Shown in pieces: positions 45,192-52,211 of a DNA stretch of 64,000 nt; position 1 is the first letter of the stretch; every line of letters begins with the position of its first letter. A program made the position numbers and the translations under genes. Under the pieces are notes generated by a model. That model searched no databases and was not told the DNA's origin. It saw only the letters and a list, made by a program, of their open reading frames with translations. The DNA lies in contig VLTH01000002.1 of NCBI GenBank assembly GCA_008125075.1, forward strand, positions 2,444,552 to 2,508,551, given 5' to 3'. The DNA is from Acetivibrio alkalicellulosi (GTDB lineage: Bacteria; Bacillota; Clostridia; Acetivibrionales; Acetivibrionaceae).

Positions 45192-46985
45192 TTAAACGTT
45201 CTTAAATATGGCTTTGAATGGACATTTCTCCATACAAATACCACATTTTACGCATTTTTCTTGATCTATAACATAAGGAGTTTTCTTGTCTCCACTTATT
45301 GCATCTACCGGGCACTGTCTTGCGCATATGCCACAATTTTTACAAGGCTCAGTACTTATTACATACTGCATCATAGACTTACATACTCCGGCAGGACATT
45401 TTCTGTCTTTTACGTGAGCTGTATATTCATCTCTAAAATATGTCAATGTACTGATAACAGGATTTGGAGCCGTCTGACCTAATCCACATAAAGCAGATGC
45501 TTTTATGTTCTTTGCTAGTATTTCAAGCTTTTCTACGTCTCCCTCTTCTCCTTTTCCACCAGTAATACGTTCTAAAATTTCAAACATTCTTTTAGTTCCA
45601 ATACGACATGGTGGACATTTTCCGCAAGATTCATCTACTGTAAACTCTAAGAAAAACTTTGCAATATCAACCATACATGTATCTTCATCCATTACAATAA
45701 GTCCACCTGAACCCATCATAGAACCTAATTGAATTAGTGAGTCATAATCCACCGGTGTGTCAAGATGACTTGCAGGAATACATCCTCCTGAAGGTCCACC
45801 TGTCTGAGCTGCCTTATACTTTTTACCATTAGGTATTCCACCACCAATTTCATATACAACTTCCCTTAAAGTGGTACCCATTGGAATCTCAACTAGACCT
45901 GTATTATTTATCTTACCACCAACAGCAAATACCTTAGTACCCTTACTTTTCTCAGTTCCTATCTCTGAAAACCACTGCGCACCTTTTAGTATAATTTGTG
46001 GAATATTAGCGTATGTCTCTACGTTATTTAGTATGGTAGGTTTTTGCCACAAACCCTTTACTGCTGGGAAAGGTGGTCTTGGTCTTGGTTCGCCTCTATA
46101 ACCTTCTATAGAAGTCATAAGAGCAGTTTCTTCACCACAAACAAATGCTCCTGCACCAAGCCTAATTTCCAAGTCAAATTCAAAATCTGTTCCTAATATA
46201 TCCTTACCTAAAAGACCATATTTTTTTGCATCTTCAATTGCAATTTTAAGCCTGTTAACTGCAATAGGATATTCTGCTCTTACATAAACATAACCCTGAT
46301 TTGCGCCAATAGCATAACCAGCAATAGCCATAGCTTCAATAAGACAGTGAGGATCACCTTCTAATATACTCCTGTCCATAAATGCTCCAGGGTCACCTTC
46401 ATCTGCATTACAACAGACATATTTCTGATCATTTTGCTGCTTTGCAGCAAAATCCCATTTTATACCTGTAGGGAATCCACCGCCCCCTCTTCCTCTTAGG
46501 CCTGAATCTTTAATAGTATCAATAACTTCCTGAGGCTTCATTTCAGTTAAAACCTTACCTAGCGCCTTGTATCCATCAAAAGCAATATACTCTTCAATAC
46601 TTTCAGGATTTATTACTCCACAGTTTCTAAGTGCAATTCTAAGCTGTTTTTTGAAAAAATCAGCACTATCCAAAGATTTATCAGAATTATCACCATCTTC
46701 ACCATGAAGAAGTCTTTTTACAAGTCTTCCCTTAACTAAATGTTCCTCAACTATTTCCTTTACATCTTCAACTGTAACCATTGTATACATCGAACCCTCA
46801 GGATAAACCACAACAATAGGGCCTTCTGCACAAAGTCCAAAACAACCTGTCAACACAACTTTAACTTCATCTTGAATTTTGCTGTTTTCAAGTTGTGTTT
46901 CAAATTCTGTTATAATTTTATCAGATTTTGAAGCTGTACATCCAGTACCGCCACAAACAAGAACATGCGATCTATATAATTGCAT
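45192..46985 (-). CDS. hydB: NADH-oxidising hydrogenase subunit HydB (NuoF-like)
   Basis: Carries FMN and NADH sites and feeds electrons to HydA. The 597 residues contain a thioredoxin-like [2Fe-2S] N-terminus (CGGTGCTAS...CFGLCAEGP), the NuoF core with GLRGRGGGGFPTGIKW (NADH), CNADEGDPGAFMDR (FMN), ICGEETAL-type AFVCGEETALMTS, the [4Fe-4S] motif ESCGKCPPCRIGTKRM, and a C-terminal ferredoxin with CKNCGICARQCPV and CVKCGICMEKCPF. Gene order C-(HATPase)-(Fd)-B-A is standard in clostridia. AGAGGAGG precedes the ATG. Confidence 0.96.
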   Translation of the reverse strand: MQLYRSHVLVCGGTGCTASKSDKIITEFETQLENSKIQDEVKVVLTGCFGLCAEGPIVVVYPEGSMYTMVTVEDVKEIVEEHLVKGRLVKRLLHGEDGDNSDKSLDSADFFKKQLRIALRNCGVINPESIEEYIAFDGYKALGKVLTEMKPQEVIDTIKDSGLRGRGGGGFPTGIKWDFAAKQQNDQKYVCCNADEGDPGAFMDRSILEGDPHCLIEAMAIAGYAIGANQGYVYVRAEYPIAVNRLKIAIEDAKKYGLLGKDILGTDFEFDLEIRLGAGAFVCGEETALMTSIEGYRGEPRPRPPFPAVKGLWQKPTILNNVETYANIPQIILKGAQWFSEIGTEKSKGTKVFAVGGKINNTGLVEIPMGTTLREVVYEIGGGIPNGKKYKAAQTGGPSGGCIPASHLDTPVDYDSLIQLGSMMGSGGLIVMDEDTCMVDIAKFFLEFTVDESCGKCPPCRIGTKRMFEILERITGGKGEEGDVEKLEILAKNIKASALCGLGQTAPNPVISTLTYFRDEYTAHVKDRKCPAGVCKSMMQYVISTEPCKNCGICARQCPVDAISGDKKTPYVIDQEKCVKCGICMEKCPFKAIFKNV

Positions 46986-47068
46986 TTATAACCCTCCTCT
47001 ACAAAAATAAAAATCTCAGGGCATGGAGCCCCTTCGCTTTTAAGTCTTTCACTACGTTCTAAGACTTC
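46986..47068 (-). other. hydB leader with family C repeat
   Basis: The 83 bases between the ferredoxin gene and hydB consist mostly of the family C repeat (47016-47071). On the minus strand GGGGCTCCATGCCC followed by ATTTTTATTTT could act as a weak terminator or processing site that adjusts subunit ratios. Confidence 0.4.
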
Positions 47069-47071
47069 TTA
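47016..47071. repeat. Family C repeat, copy C2
   Basis: GGGCATGGAGCCCCTTCGCT followed by AAGTCTT/AAGACTT arms; near-identical to 11222-11276. It lies inside an operon and touches the stop codon of the ferredoxin gene. Confidence 0.7.
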
Positions 47072-47440
47072 CTTTTTGTCTGCCTCTCCAATTGTATAAT
47101 CATTACACACTCTTCCATTTACAATATGCTCTGCAACTATACGTACAGCTTTTTCAGGAGTCATATTTACATAAGTTACCTTGTTGCCTTCCTTGTCTAC
47201 AATCTCAACCATAGGTTCTAGTCTACATACTCCAATACAACCAGTCATTACTACTGATACGGTATTTATATTTCTTTTTCCTAGTTCTTCAACAAAAGCA
47301 TTCATAACAGGTCTAGCTCCGGCAGCAATACCGCATGTAGCCATACCTACCACAATTCTCATTTCCTGATTAGTTGACCTTAAACTAACTTTTTCCAAGG
47401 CCTTTTTTCTTATTTCTTCTAACTCAGCTATGGATTTCAT
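47069..47440 (-). CDS. Thioredoxin-like [2Fe-2S] ferredoxin of the hyd operon
   Basis: A 123-residue protein with the four-Cys pattern CGIAAGA (first Cys of MATCGIAAGARP) ... MTGCIGVCRLEP, of the NuoE/HydB N-terminal thioredoxin-like ferredoxin class. Known hyd operons carry such a small ferredoxin between hydC and hydB; its exact role is not defined. Chosen start MKSIAEL at 47440 with GGAGGTG 8 bases upstream; the 5' end overlaps the preceding gene by 17 bases, so translation is coupled. Confidence 0.9.
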   Translation of the reverse strand: MKSIAELEEIRKKALEKVSLRSTNQEMRIVVGMATCGIAAGARPVMNAFVEELGKRNINTVSVVMTGCIGVCRLEPMVEIVDKEGNKVTYVNMTPEKAVRIVAEHIVNGRVCNDYTIGEADKK

Positions 47441-47990
47441 CCAATACACCTCCAAAAATAATCTTTATACCCTCGTCTATATACTCACCAATCCATTTAA
47501 TTACTTCATATTGAGTAATGGGAACTTCTCCCATGGTCTTCTTTATGTCATATGAATTAAAAACAAAACATTCTTTTTGATTGTCCATGTTTAACACATA
47601 TTCAACATCTGGCTGTGACATAATAAGAGTTGTAATAGTTTGAGCTAAATCCCCCAAAGGTAGCCTGTCAATGTGAGATATCTTAAAACAAGCCTTAATA
47701 ACAGTGCCCACATTCTTCTGTGAATTTATGTTAAGTTCCCCTGAGGCACTTTTTGCAGATGCCTCAAAAAGTGAAATACCAAGCCCCACTTTTCTAGTAG
47801 TTCTTGTGGTCTTAAATGGGCTTTTAACCTCTTTTAAAAAATCCTCATCCATTCCTATACCGTTATCTTTAATTGTTATTTCCAGTATGTCAATTTCAGG
47901 ACGGGCACATATTATTATATCTATTCTGTCAGATTTTGCAGAAAGTGAATTCTGCACAATATCCATTACGTGCAAAGATAAATCTCTCAT
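47424..47990 (-). CDS. HATPase-domain protein in the hyd operon
   Basis: A 188-residue stand-alone histidine-kinase-type ATPase domain: N-box DIVQNSLSAKSDRIDI, G1 DNGIGMDEDF, G2 TRKVGLGISLFEASAKSASG. It lacks any dimerisation/His box, sensor or membrane segment. Such a protein sits between hydC and the small ferredoxin gene in many clostridial hyd operons; it may be a switch ATPase or anti-sigma-type regulator of hydrogenase expression or activity. Its start overlaps the hydC stop by one base. Confidence 0.88.
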   Translation of the reverse strand: MRDLSLHVMDIVQNSLSAKSDRIDIIICARPEIDILEITIKDNGIGMDEDFLKEVKSPFKTTRTTRKVGLGISLFEASAKSASGELNINSQKNVGTVIKACFKISHIDRLPLGDLAQTITTLIMSQPDVEYVLNMDNQKECFVFNSYDIKKTMGEVPITQYEVIKWIGEYIDEGIKIIFGGVLDEIHS

Positions 47991-48484
47991 TATTCTTTAT
48001 ACTTTTTAATAATTCCTTCCACATCATCAGGTCCAATTCTTCCATAAACATCTTCGTTAACTGTTATAACCGGAGCTAATCCGCATGCACCTATACATCT
48101 ACATGCTTCAAGTGAAAACAATCCATCTTCAGAACACTGATCTACGTCAAGACCGAGTTTCTCCTTAAGTTTATCTAAAATCTGACCTGCTCCTTTTACA
48201 TAACATGCAGTACCCATACATACCTGAATTTTATATTTTCCCTTTGGATTTAATGAAAACTGTGTATAAAATGTCACTACACCATAGACTTCTGAAAGTG
48301 AAACTCCAAGACCTTCTGCAACCATCTTTTGAACTTCAATAGGAAGGTAACCATAAAGTTCCTGCGCTTCATGCAATACAGGAATTAACGCCCCTTTTGT
48401 CTCCTTGTGCTTTTTAATAATTTCCTGTAGCTTTTCATCCCTTTCGTCTACTTGGCCACAACAACAGCAATTATTTGTACTCAT
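47990..48484 (-). CDS. hydC: Hydrogenase subunit HydC (NuoE-like)
   Basis: A 164-residue [2Fe-2S] thioredoxin-fold protein that passes electrons from HydB. The four cluster cysteines are in CMGTACYVKGA and CRCIGACGLAP. The N-terminus carries an extra Cys string (NNCCCCGQ), which is odd and could bind a metal. First gene of the operon, with GGGGG before the ATG, downstream of a clear promoter and a Rex-like site. Confidence 0.95.
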   Translation of the reverse strand: MSTNNCCCCGQVDERDEKLQEIIKKHKETKGALIPVLHEAQELYGYLPIEVQKMVAEGLGVSLSEVYGVVTFYTQFSLNPKGKYKIQVCMGTACYVKGAGQILDKLKEKLGLDVDQCSEDGLFSLEACRCIGACGLAPVITVNEDVYGRIGPDDVEGIIKKYKE

Positions 48485-48535
48485 TTCATCAATAACCCCC
48501 TAACAGACAATTGTTTAATTATTTGAAAAAAATGT

Positions 48536-48553
48536 ATGTTAACATTTTAACAA
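48536..48553. promoter_or_regulatory. Rex-type redox operator
   Basis: On the minus strand TTGTTAAAATGTTAACAT matches the Rex consensus TTGTTAA-N4-TTAACAA except for the last base. It lies just downstream of the -10 box at about +5 to +22, suited to block transcription at high NAD+ and release it at high NADH. Confidence 0.8.
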
Positions 48554-48564
48554 TAACCCTGATA

Positions 48565-48593
48565 ATTATAACAAAATTTTTATAAACATTCAA
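48565..48593 (-). promoter_or_regulatory. hyd operon promoter
   Basis: On the minus strand TTGAAT (48593-48588) and TATAAT (48570-48565) are 17 bases apart, about 80 bases before hydC. Confidence 0.75.
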
Positions 48594-48727
48594 TATGTTT
48601 TACTAATATATTTGATATTTAATAGAAATGAGATAGCTTCTCAATTTAAGTATTTATAAGGCTTAAAGAAGATTTACTGCAATTAAAAAATTGTATACAG
48701 TATTCTTTTGATTGCCATTATGTTAAT

Positions 48728-49438
48728 TTATCCATTACTTAAAGTTTTTATAAGACACTCTACACTTATTTCATCAAGCTCAATGTAGTTTGTAGCTTCA
48801 AGAATATCTCCTAATGTATGAGCATCAGATGACTGGATAAAATTATATTTTTCAAGATTATTTTTTTTTACATATTTCTCTTTATCTAATGCTTTAGATA
48901 TTTCAAGATATTTAATGCCTAAATAATCTGGTATCGCTCCAAGATTAGAAACTATGCTGTATGAATCCCTATCAATGTGGGCAGGTATCACTACACCATT
49001 TAGCATATTAACTTGTTTAAAAACATCTTCAATACTTAAATTTGAAGCTGTTAATAATAGTCTTTCAATGTGTTTTACAATATTGTCCTCTTCGTCCATA
49101 ACAATCTGCTCCCCAAAAATATCCTCCCTGTTTTTAATCTTAGGAAGACTATCATAGACAATACATTGCATTTTTAAGGCATCACAAACACTATGAAAGA
49201 GACAAATAAGATGCACCTCTTCTCTTGTTTCTAACTCCATTGCAGGAACTACAATAACTCCTTTTTGTTTACCACAGTTTATAACTGACTGACAGTTTTC
49301 AACAGAATTGTGATCGGTAACTGCAATAATATTTAGTCCTTTTATATAAGCCATGTTGACTATGTTGTTTGGTGTCATTTCATTTTGTGCACAAGGTGAA
49401 AGGGTGGAGTGAATATGCAAGTCATAATAAGCCTTCAT
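48728..49438 (-). CDS. PHP-domain phosphoesterase
   Basis: A 236-residue cytoplasmic protein with the four PHP metal motifs: DLHIHSTLSPC, AVTDHNSV, PAHIDRDSY and QSSDAHTLG. PHP proteins hydrolyse phosphoester bonds (nucleotides, histidinol phosphate, oligonucleotides). It is the last gene of the sensory-hydrogenase operon, overlapping the DRTGG gene by 4 bases, which points to turnover of a nucleotide-type signal or an RNA in redox control. That role is an inference. Confidence 0.88.
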   Translation of the reverse strand: MKAYYDLHIHSTLSPCAQNEMTPNNIVNMAYIKGLNIIAVTDHNSVENCQSVINCGKQKGVIVVPAMELETREEVHLICLFHSVCDALKMQCIVYDSLPKIKNREDIFGEQIVMDEEDNIVKHIERLLLTASNLSIEDVFKQVNMLNGVVIPAHIDRDSYSIVSNLGAIPDYLGIKYLEISKALDKEKYVKKNNLEKYNFIQSSDAHTLGDILEATNYIELDEISVECLIKTLSNG

Positions 49439-49764
49439 AAAAGCTTACCTGCTTCACATGCCACTTTAAAACTGTCTTTATTTGTGCTAAGTATTGCAAC
49501 ACCTTCTTCAGATGCTTTATTTACCGTTGCCTCCTCAACACTTATACCCTCAGGAATAATTATACATGGTAATTCCGCCAACAAGGCAACGGCTACTATA
49601 TTTAAATGGGTATGAACTGTTATCCATGCATCTCCTTTTTTTGCCTTAGACATAACAAGACTTAAAAGGTCACATATATACATACCTGTTATTTCTTTAT
49701 TTAAAGTTTCTTCACTTGTAAGAACGTTCATTTCAAAATGTTTAGCAAATTCCTCAACTTTCAT
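49435..49764 (-). CDS. DRTGG-domain protein, second of two
   Basis: A 109-residue DRTGG-fold protein (as found in CBS-DRTGG pyrophosphatases and phosphotransacetylase N-domains, where related folds bind adenine nucleotides). Features: SLVMSKAKKGDAWITVHTHLNIVAVALLAELPCIIIPEG and ATVNKASEEGVAILST. Paralogous to the 117-residue protein at 51672-52025. Lies between the hydrogenase-like and PHP genes. Confidence 0.8.
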   Translation of the reverse strand: MKVEEFAKHFEMNVLTSEETLNKEITGMYICDLLSLVMSKAKKGDAWITVHTHLNIVAVALLAELPCIIIPEGISVEEATVNKASEEGVAILSTNKDSFKVACEAGKLL

Positions 49765-49784
49765 ATATTTAATCTCCTCTATTA

Positions 49785-51089
49785 TTATAAATCCTTGTCC
49801 ATAACGGGAGGCATTTTACCTTCTAGCTCCATCATCTGAACAGCAAGATTTCTAACTTTTTCTCTTAGTTTAAAAATACAGTCTGTTTCATTTGCATTCC
49901 CTCTTACTATATCTTCTGCAAGTGCCCTGCAACTAGGTGCTCCACACGCACCACAATCCAGCCCAGGAAGCCCCCTATTTATTCTCTCTAACTCTTCAAG
50001 TTTTCTCATTGCAACAGCCATATCTTTATCAAGTTTCATAACAGGCTTATATTCAAAATTTCCCTTCCAAAGCAGATCATAACCATAATCATTATCACAC
50101 TGTGTACAAGTACTTTTTGTTTTTGCTTCATCAATTATTTTCTTTATCCTTGTTTTAGCAACATAAAGATTTTCAACTGTCAAAGGTCCTCCTAAGCATC
50201 CACCCGGGCAAGCAAGAGTCTCAACAAAATCCACATCTTCTAACTTATCATCTTCTAGCTGTTCTAAAATAGTTATAACATTGTGAATACCATCAACTGC
50301 AAGGAAATTATCAGTTCCTAGTGCAATACTTTCCCCTCCGGAGTTTGCCCACCTAATACCAACAAAACCCGATTGACCTAAAGGCTCTACATTTTCTATC
50401 TCATTTAAGTTTGTCAAAATTTTCAAATAAATATCTGATATAGAGATAGCTCCATCAACAAATGATTTTTCTTTTTCATAGGGTGCTTTGATACTTGTAA
50501 CTTTTGCTGCACAGGGCGTTATAAAAAAAACACCTATATCACATGGAGAAATATCCATCGTCTTAGAAAATTCATCCTTTACTATTTTTGCAGCAAGCTC
50601 CATAGGTGACTCAATTTTTAAAATATTGTCAATAAGACTTGGAAATCTAACCTGTATTAGCCTTACAACAGCAGGACAGGCAGAGGATATAAGGGTCTTT
50701 TTATTTCCATTCTTATGAATAATCTTTTTTGTTTCAGATGTTACTATTTCAGCTGCTTTTGCAACTTCATAAACATGATCAAAACCACACTTTTTAAGTG
50801 CTGTAAGTATATGATCTCTTGATTCTACCGTTTTAAATTGTCCATAAAGAGTGGGTGCAGGTATTGCTACTTTATATTTAAAATCGTTTATTTTTTCAAA
50901 TGGATCAGTTATAGCTTTCTTTGCATGATATGGACATACCCTTATACATTCTCCACAATCAATACACCTTTCATTTATTATCCTTGCCTTACTCTTTCTT
51001 ACCCTAATAGCTTCTGTGGGGCATCTTTTTATGCAATTGGTGCACCCCATACATTTATTTTCATCTAAAGTAACTGAGTGAAAATACAT
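49785..51089 (-). CDS. Putative sensory [FeFe] hydrogenase-like protein (HfsB-type)
   Basis: A 434-residue iron-sulfur protein: two N-terminal [4Fe-4S] clusters (CMGCTNCIKRCPT, CIDCGECIRVCPY), H-cluster motifs SACPAVV, ITPCAAK and ETLACPGGCLGGP, and a C-terminal Fe-S domain LDCGACGAPSCRALAEDI with a trailing Cys. The motifs diverge from catalytic HydA, as in groups C/D, members of which are thought to sense H2. No PAS domain is attached; nearby HATPase, DRTGG and PHP proteins may pass on the signal. The SACPAVV motif has lost the canonical Trp. GGAGGGAG precedes the ATG. Confidence 0.88.
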   Translation of the reverse strand: MYFHSVTLDENKCMGCTNCIKRCPTEAIRVRKSKARIINERCIDCGECIRVCPYHAKKAITDPFEKINDFKYKVAIPAPTLYGQFKTVESRDHILTALKKCGFDHVYEVAKAAEIVTSETKKIIHKNGNKKTLISSACPAVVRLIQVRFPSLIDNILKIESPMELAAKIVKDEFSKTMDISPCDIGVFFITPCAAKVTSIKAPYEKEKSFVDGAISISDIYLKILTNLNEIENVEPLGQSGFVGIRWANSGGESIALGTDNFLAVDGIHNVITILEQLEDDKLEDVDFVETLACPGGCLGGPLTVENLYVAKTRIKKIIDEAKTKSTCTQCDNDYGYDLLWKGNFEYKPVMKLDKDMAVAMRKLEELERINRGLPGLDCGACGAPSCRALAEDIVRGNANETDCIFKLREKVRNLAVQMMELEGKMPPVMDKDL

Positions 51090-51225
51090 ATTACTCCCTC
51101 CTTACCCACTGTTTAAGAAAGTTAGCTCATAGAAACTTACGTTCCTTTGGATGTATGCTTCACATCCTTACCCAACTCCTTAAATCGGTAAAAGTTCAAA
51201 ACCCACCATAGGAATTTTTAAAAAA
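51090..51225. other. Short spacer within the sensory operon
   Basis: 136 bases without a clear hairpin. A second promoter for the hydrogenase-like gene could lie here but I cannot place one. Confidence 0.35.
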
Positions 51226-51675
51226 TCATATTTTAATAAATTCCTTCACTTTAAAAAAAACAGTAATTTCCAGAAGGGTACCCTTTCCAATTTGGGATGT
51301 TATATTAAATATGTCAGAATATTTTTTTATATTGGGCAATCCCATTCCAGCTCCAAATCCTTTTTCTCTTATTTCGTCTGATGCAGTTGAATAACCTTCC
51401 TGCATTGCCAAGTCTATATCCGGTATTCCCGGTCCATCATCCTTAATTTTTATAAGTATCTTTTCCTCATCAATTTCGACAAAAGCCCGGCCTCCTCCAG
51501 CATGAATAACAACATTCATCTCAGCTTCATACATTGAAACAGCTGTTTTCTTAATTGCCTGAGGCTCAACTCCAAGTTGTATAAGAATTTTTTTTACATT
51601 GCTAGATGCTTCTCCAGCAACTGCAAAATCATTTGCCGGTATAACATACTCCTTGGAAATTATACCTTCTTTCAA
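51226..51675 (-). CDS. Anti-sigma-factor-type HATPase (RsbW-like)
   Basis: A 149-residue GHKL ATPase of the serine kinase/anti-sigma type: N-box SMYEAEMNVVIHAGGG, G1 KDDGPGIPDIDLAM, G2 GFGAGMGLPNIKKYSD. It starts with TTG behind AGAGGTG and overlaps the DRTGG gene upstream by 4 bases. No cognate sigma factor or antagonist is in the window. Probably the output component of the redox-sensing set. Confidence 0.87.
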   Translation of the reverse strand: MKEGIISKEYVIPANDFAVAGEASSNVKKILIQLGVEPQAIKKTAVSMYEAEMNVVIHAGGGRAFVEIDEEKILIKIKDDGPGIPDIDLAMQEGYSTASDEIREKGFGAGMGLPNIKKYSDIFNITSQIGKGTLLEITVFFKVKEFIKI

Positions 51676-52025
51676 TCCCAGACACCTCTTCCTGTAACTC
51701 CTGCACTGTACAATTTACCACAAGCAATAAACATAGGGTGCTTAGTTGTTAATATAGTCATACCCATTTCTCTTGCTAAATCAACTATTTTCTCCTCCGG
51801 ATTCTTTCCCCTTACAAAAACTATTACCTTTATATCCATCATTTCAGCTGTTCTTACAACTTGAAGGTTTACAAGGCCTGTCAGTAAAACAACGTTTTCC
51901 TTCACATAAGCCATAACATCACTCATTAAGTCTGCTCCACAAGCCGAGTTAATATCCATGTCAAGATTCTCTTCTCCTGTCAAAACAACTGCATCTAAAA
52001 CCCTTATAACTTCTCTTATTTTCAT
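51672..52025 (-). CDS. DRTGG-domain protein, first of two
   Basis: A 117-residue DRTGG-fold protein with DAVVLTGEENLDMDINSACGADLMSDVMAYV and MDIKVIVFVRGKNPEEKIVDLAREMGMTILTT. It is the first gene of the operon and resembles the protein at 49435-49764 over its length; both likely bind a nucleotide. GAGGTGATTAAT precedes the ATG. Confidence 0.82.
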   Translation of the reverse strand: MKIREVIRVLDAVVLTGEENLDMDINSACGADLMSDVMAYVKENVVLLTGLVNLQVVRTAEMMDIKVIVFVRGKNPEEKIVDLAREMGMTILTTKHPMFIACGKLYSAGVTGRGVWD

Positions 52026-52055
52026 ATTAATTAATCACCTCTAAATATAATTATA

Positions 52056-52195
52056 CCACATTGTTAAGTTATAACAATGTGGTAATTAAAACATATCGCA
52101 GCGGAAGCTGCAATCAAAGTAGTAAGTTCCGCTGCGATAAACAGAGGAACTATATCTTCTAAAAAGTTTGCTAAAAAAGCAAACTTTTTGAGAAG
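52056..52195. terminator. Three consecutive hairpins between nucleoside kinase and sensory operon
   Basis: Stem 1: TACCACATTGTTA with TAACAATGTGGTA (52055-52084). Stem 2: ATCGCAGCGGAA with TTCCGCTGCGAT (52095-52138), GC-rich. Stem 3: AAAAAGTTTGC with GCAAACTTTTT (52161-52189). They lie behind no obvious gene end on the plus strand but upstream of the DRTGG gene and inside the region before the kinase stop on the opposite side; at least one probably marks a transcript end. Confidence 0.6.
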
Positions 52196-52211
52196 AATAG
52201 TATATCCCGTG

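Larger units (their letters stand above)
48485..48727. other. Regulatory region of the hyd operon
   Basis: Carries the promoter (48565-48593) and the Rex-like operator (48536-48553). The part from 48600 to 48727 is AT-rich with no recognisable structure and lies behind the PHP gene stop. Confidence 0.55.
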
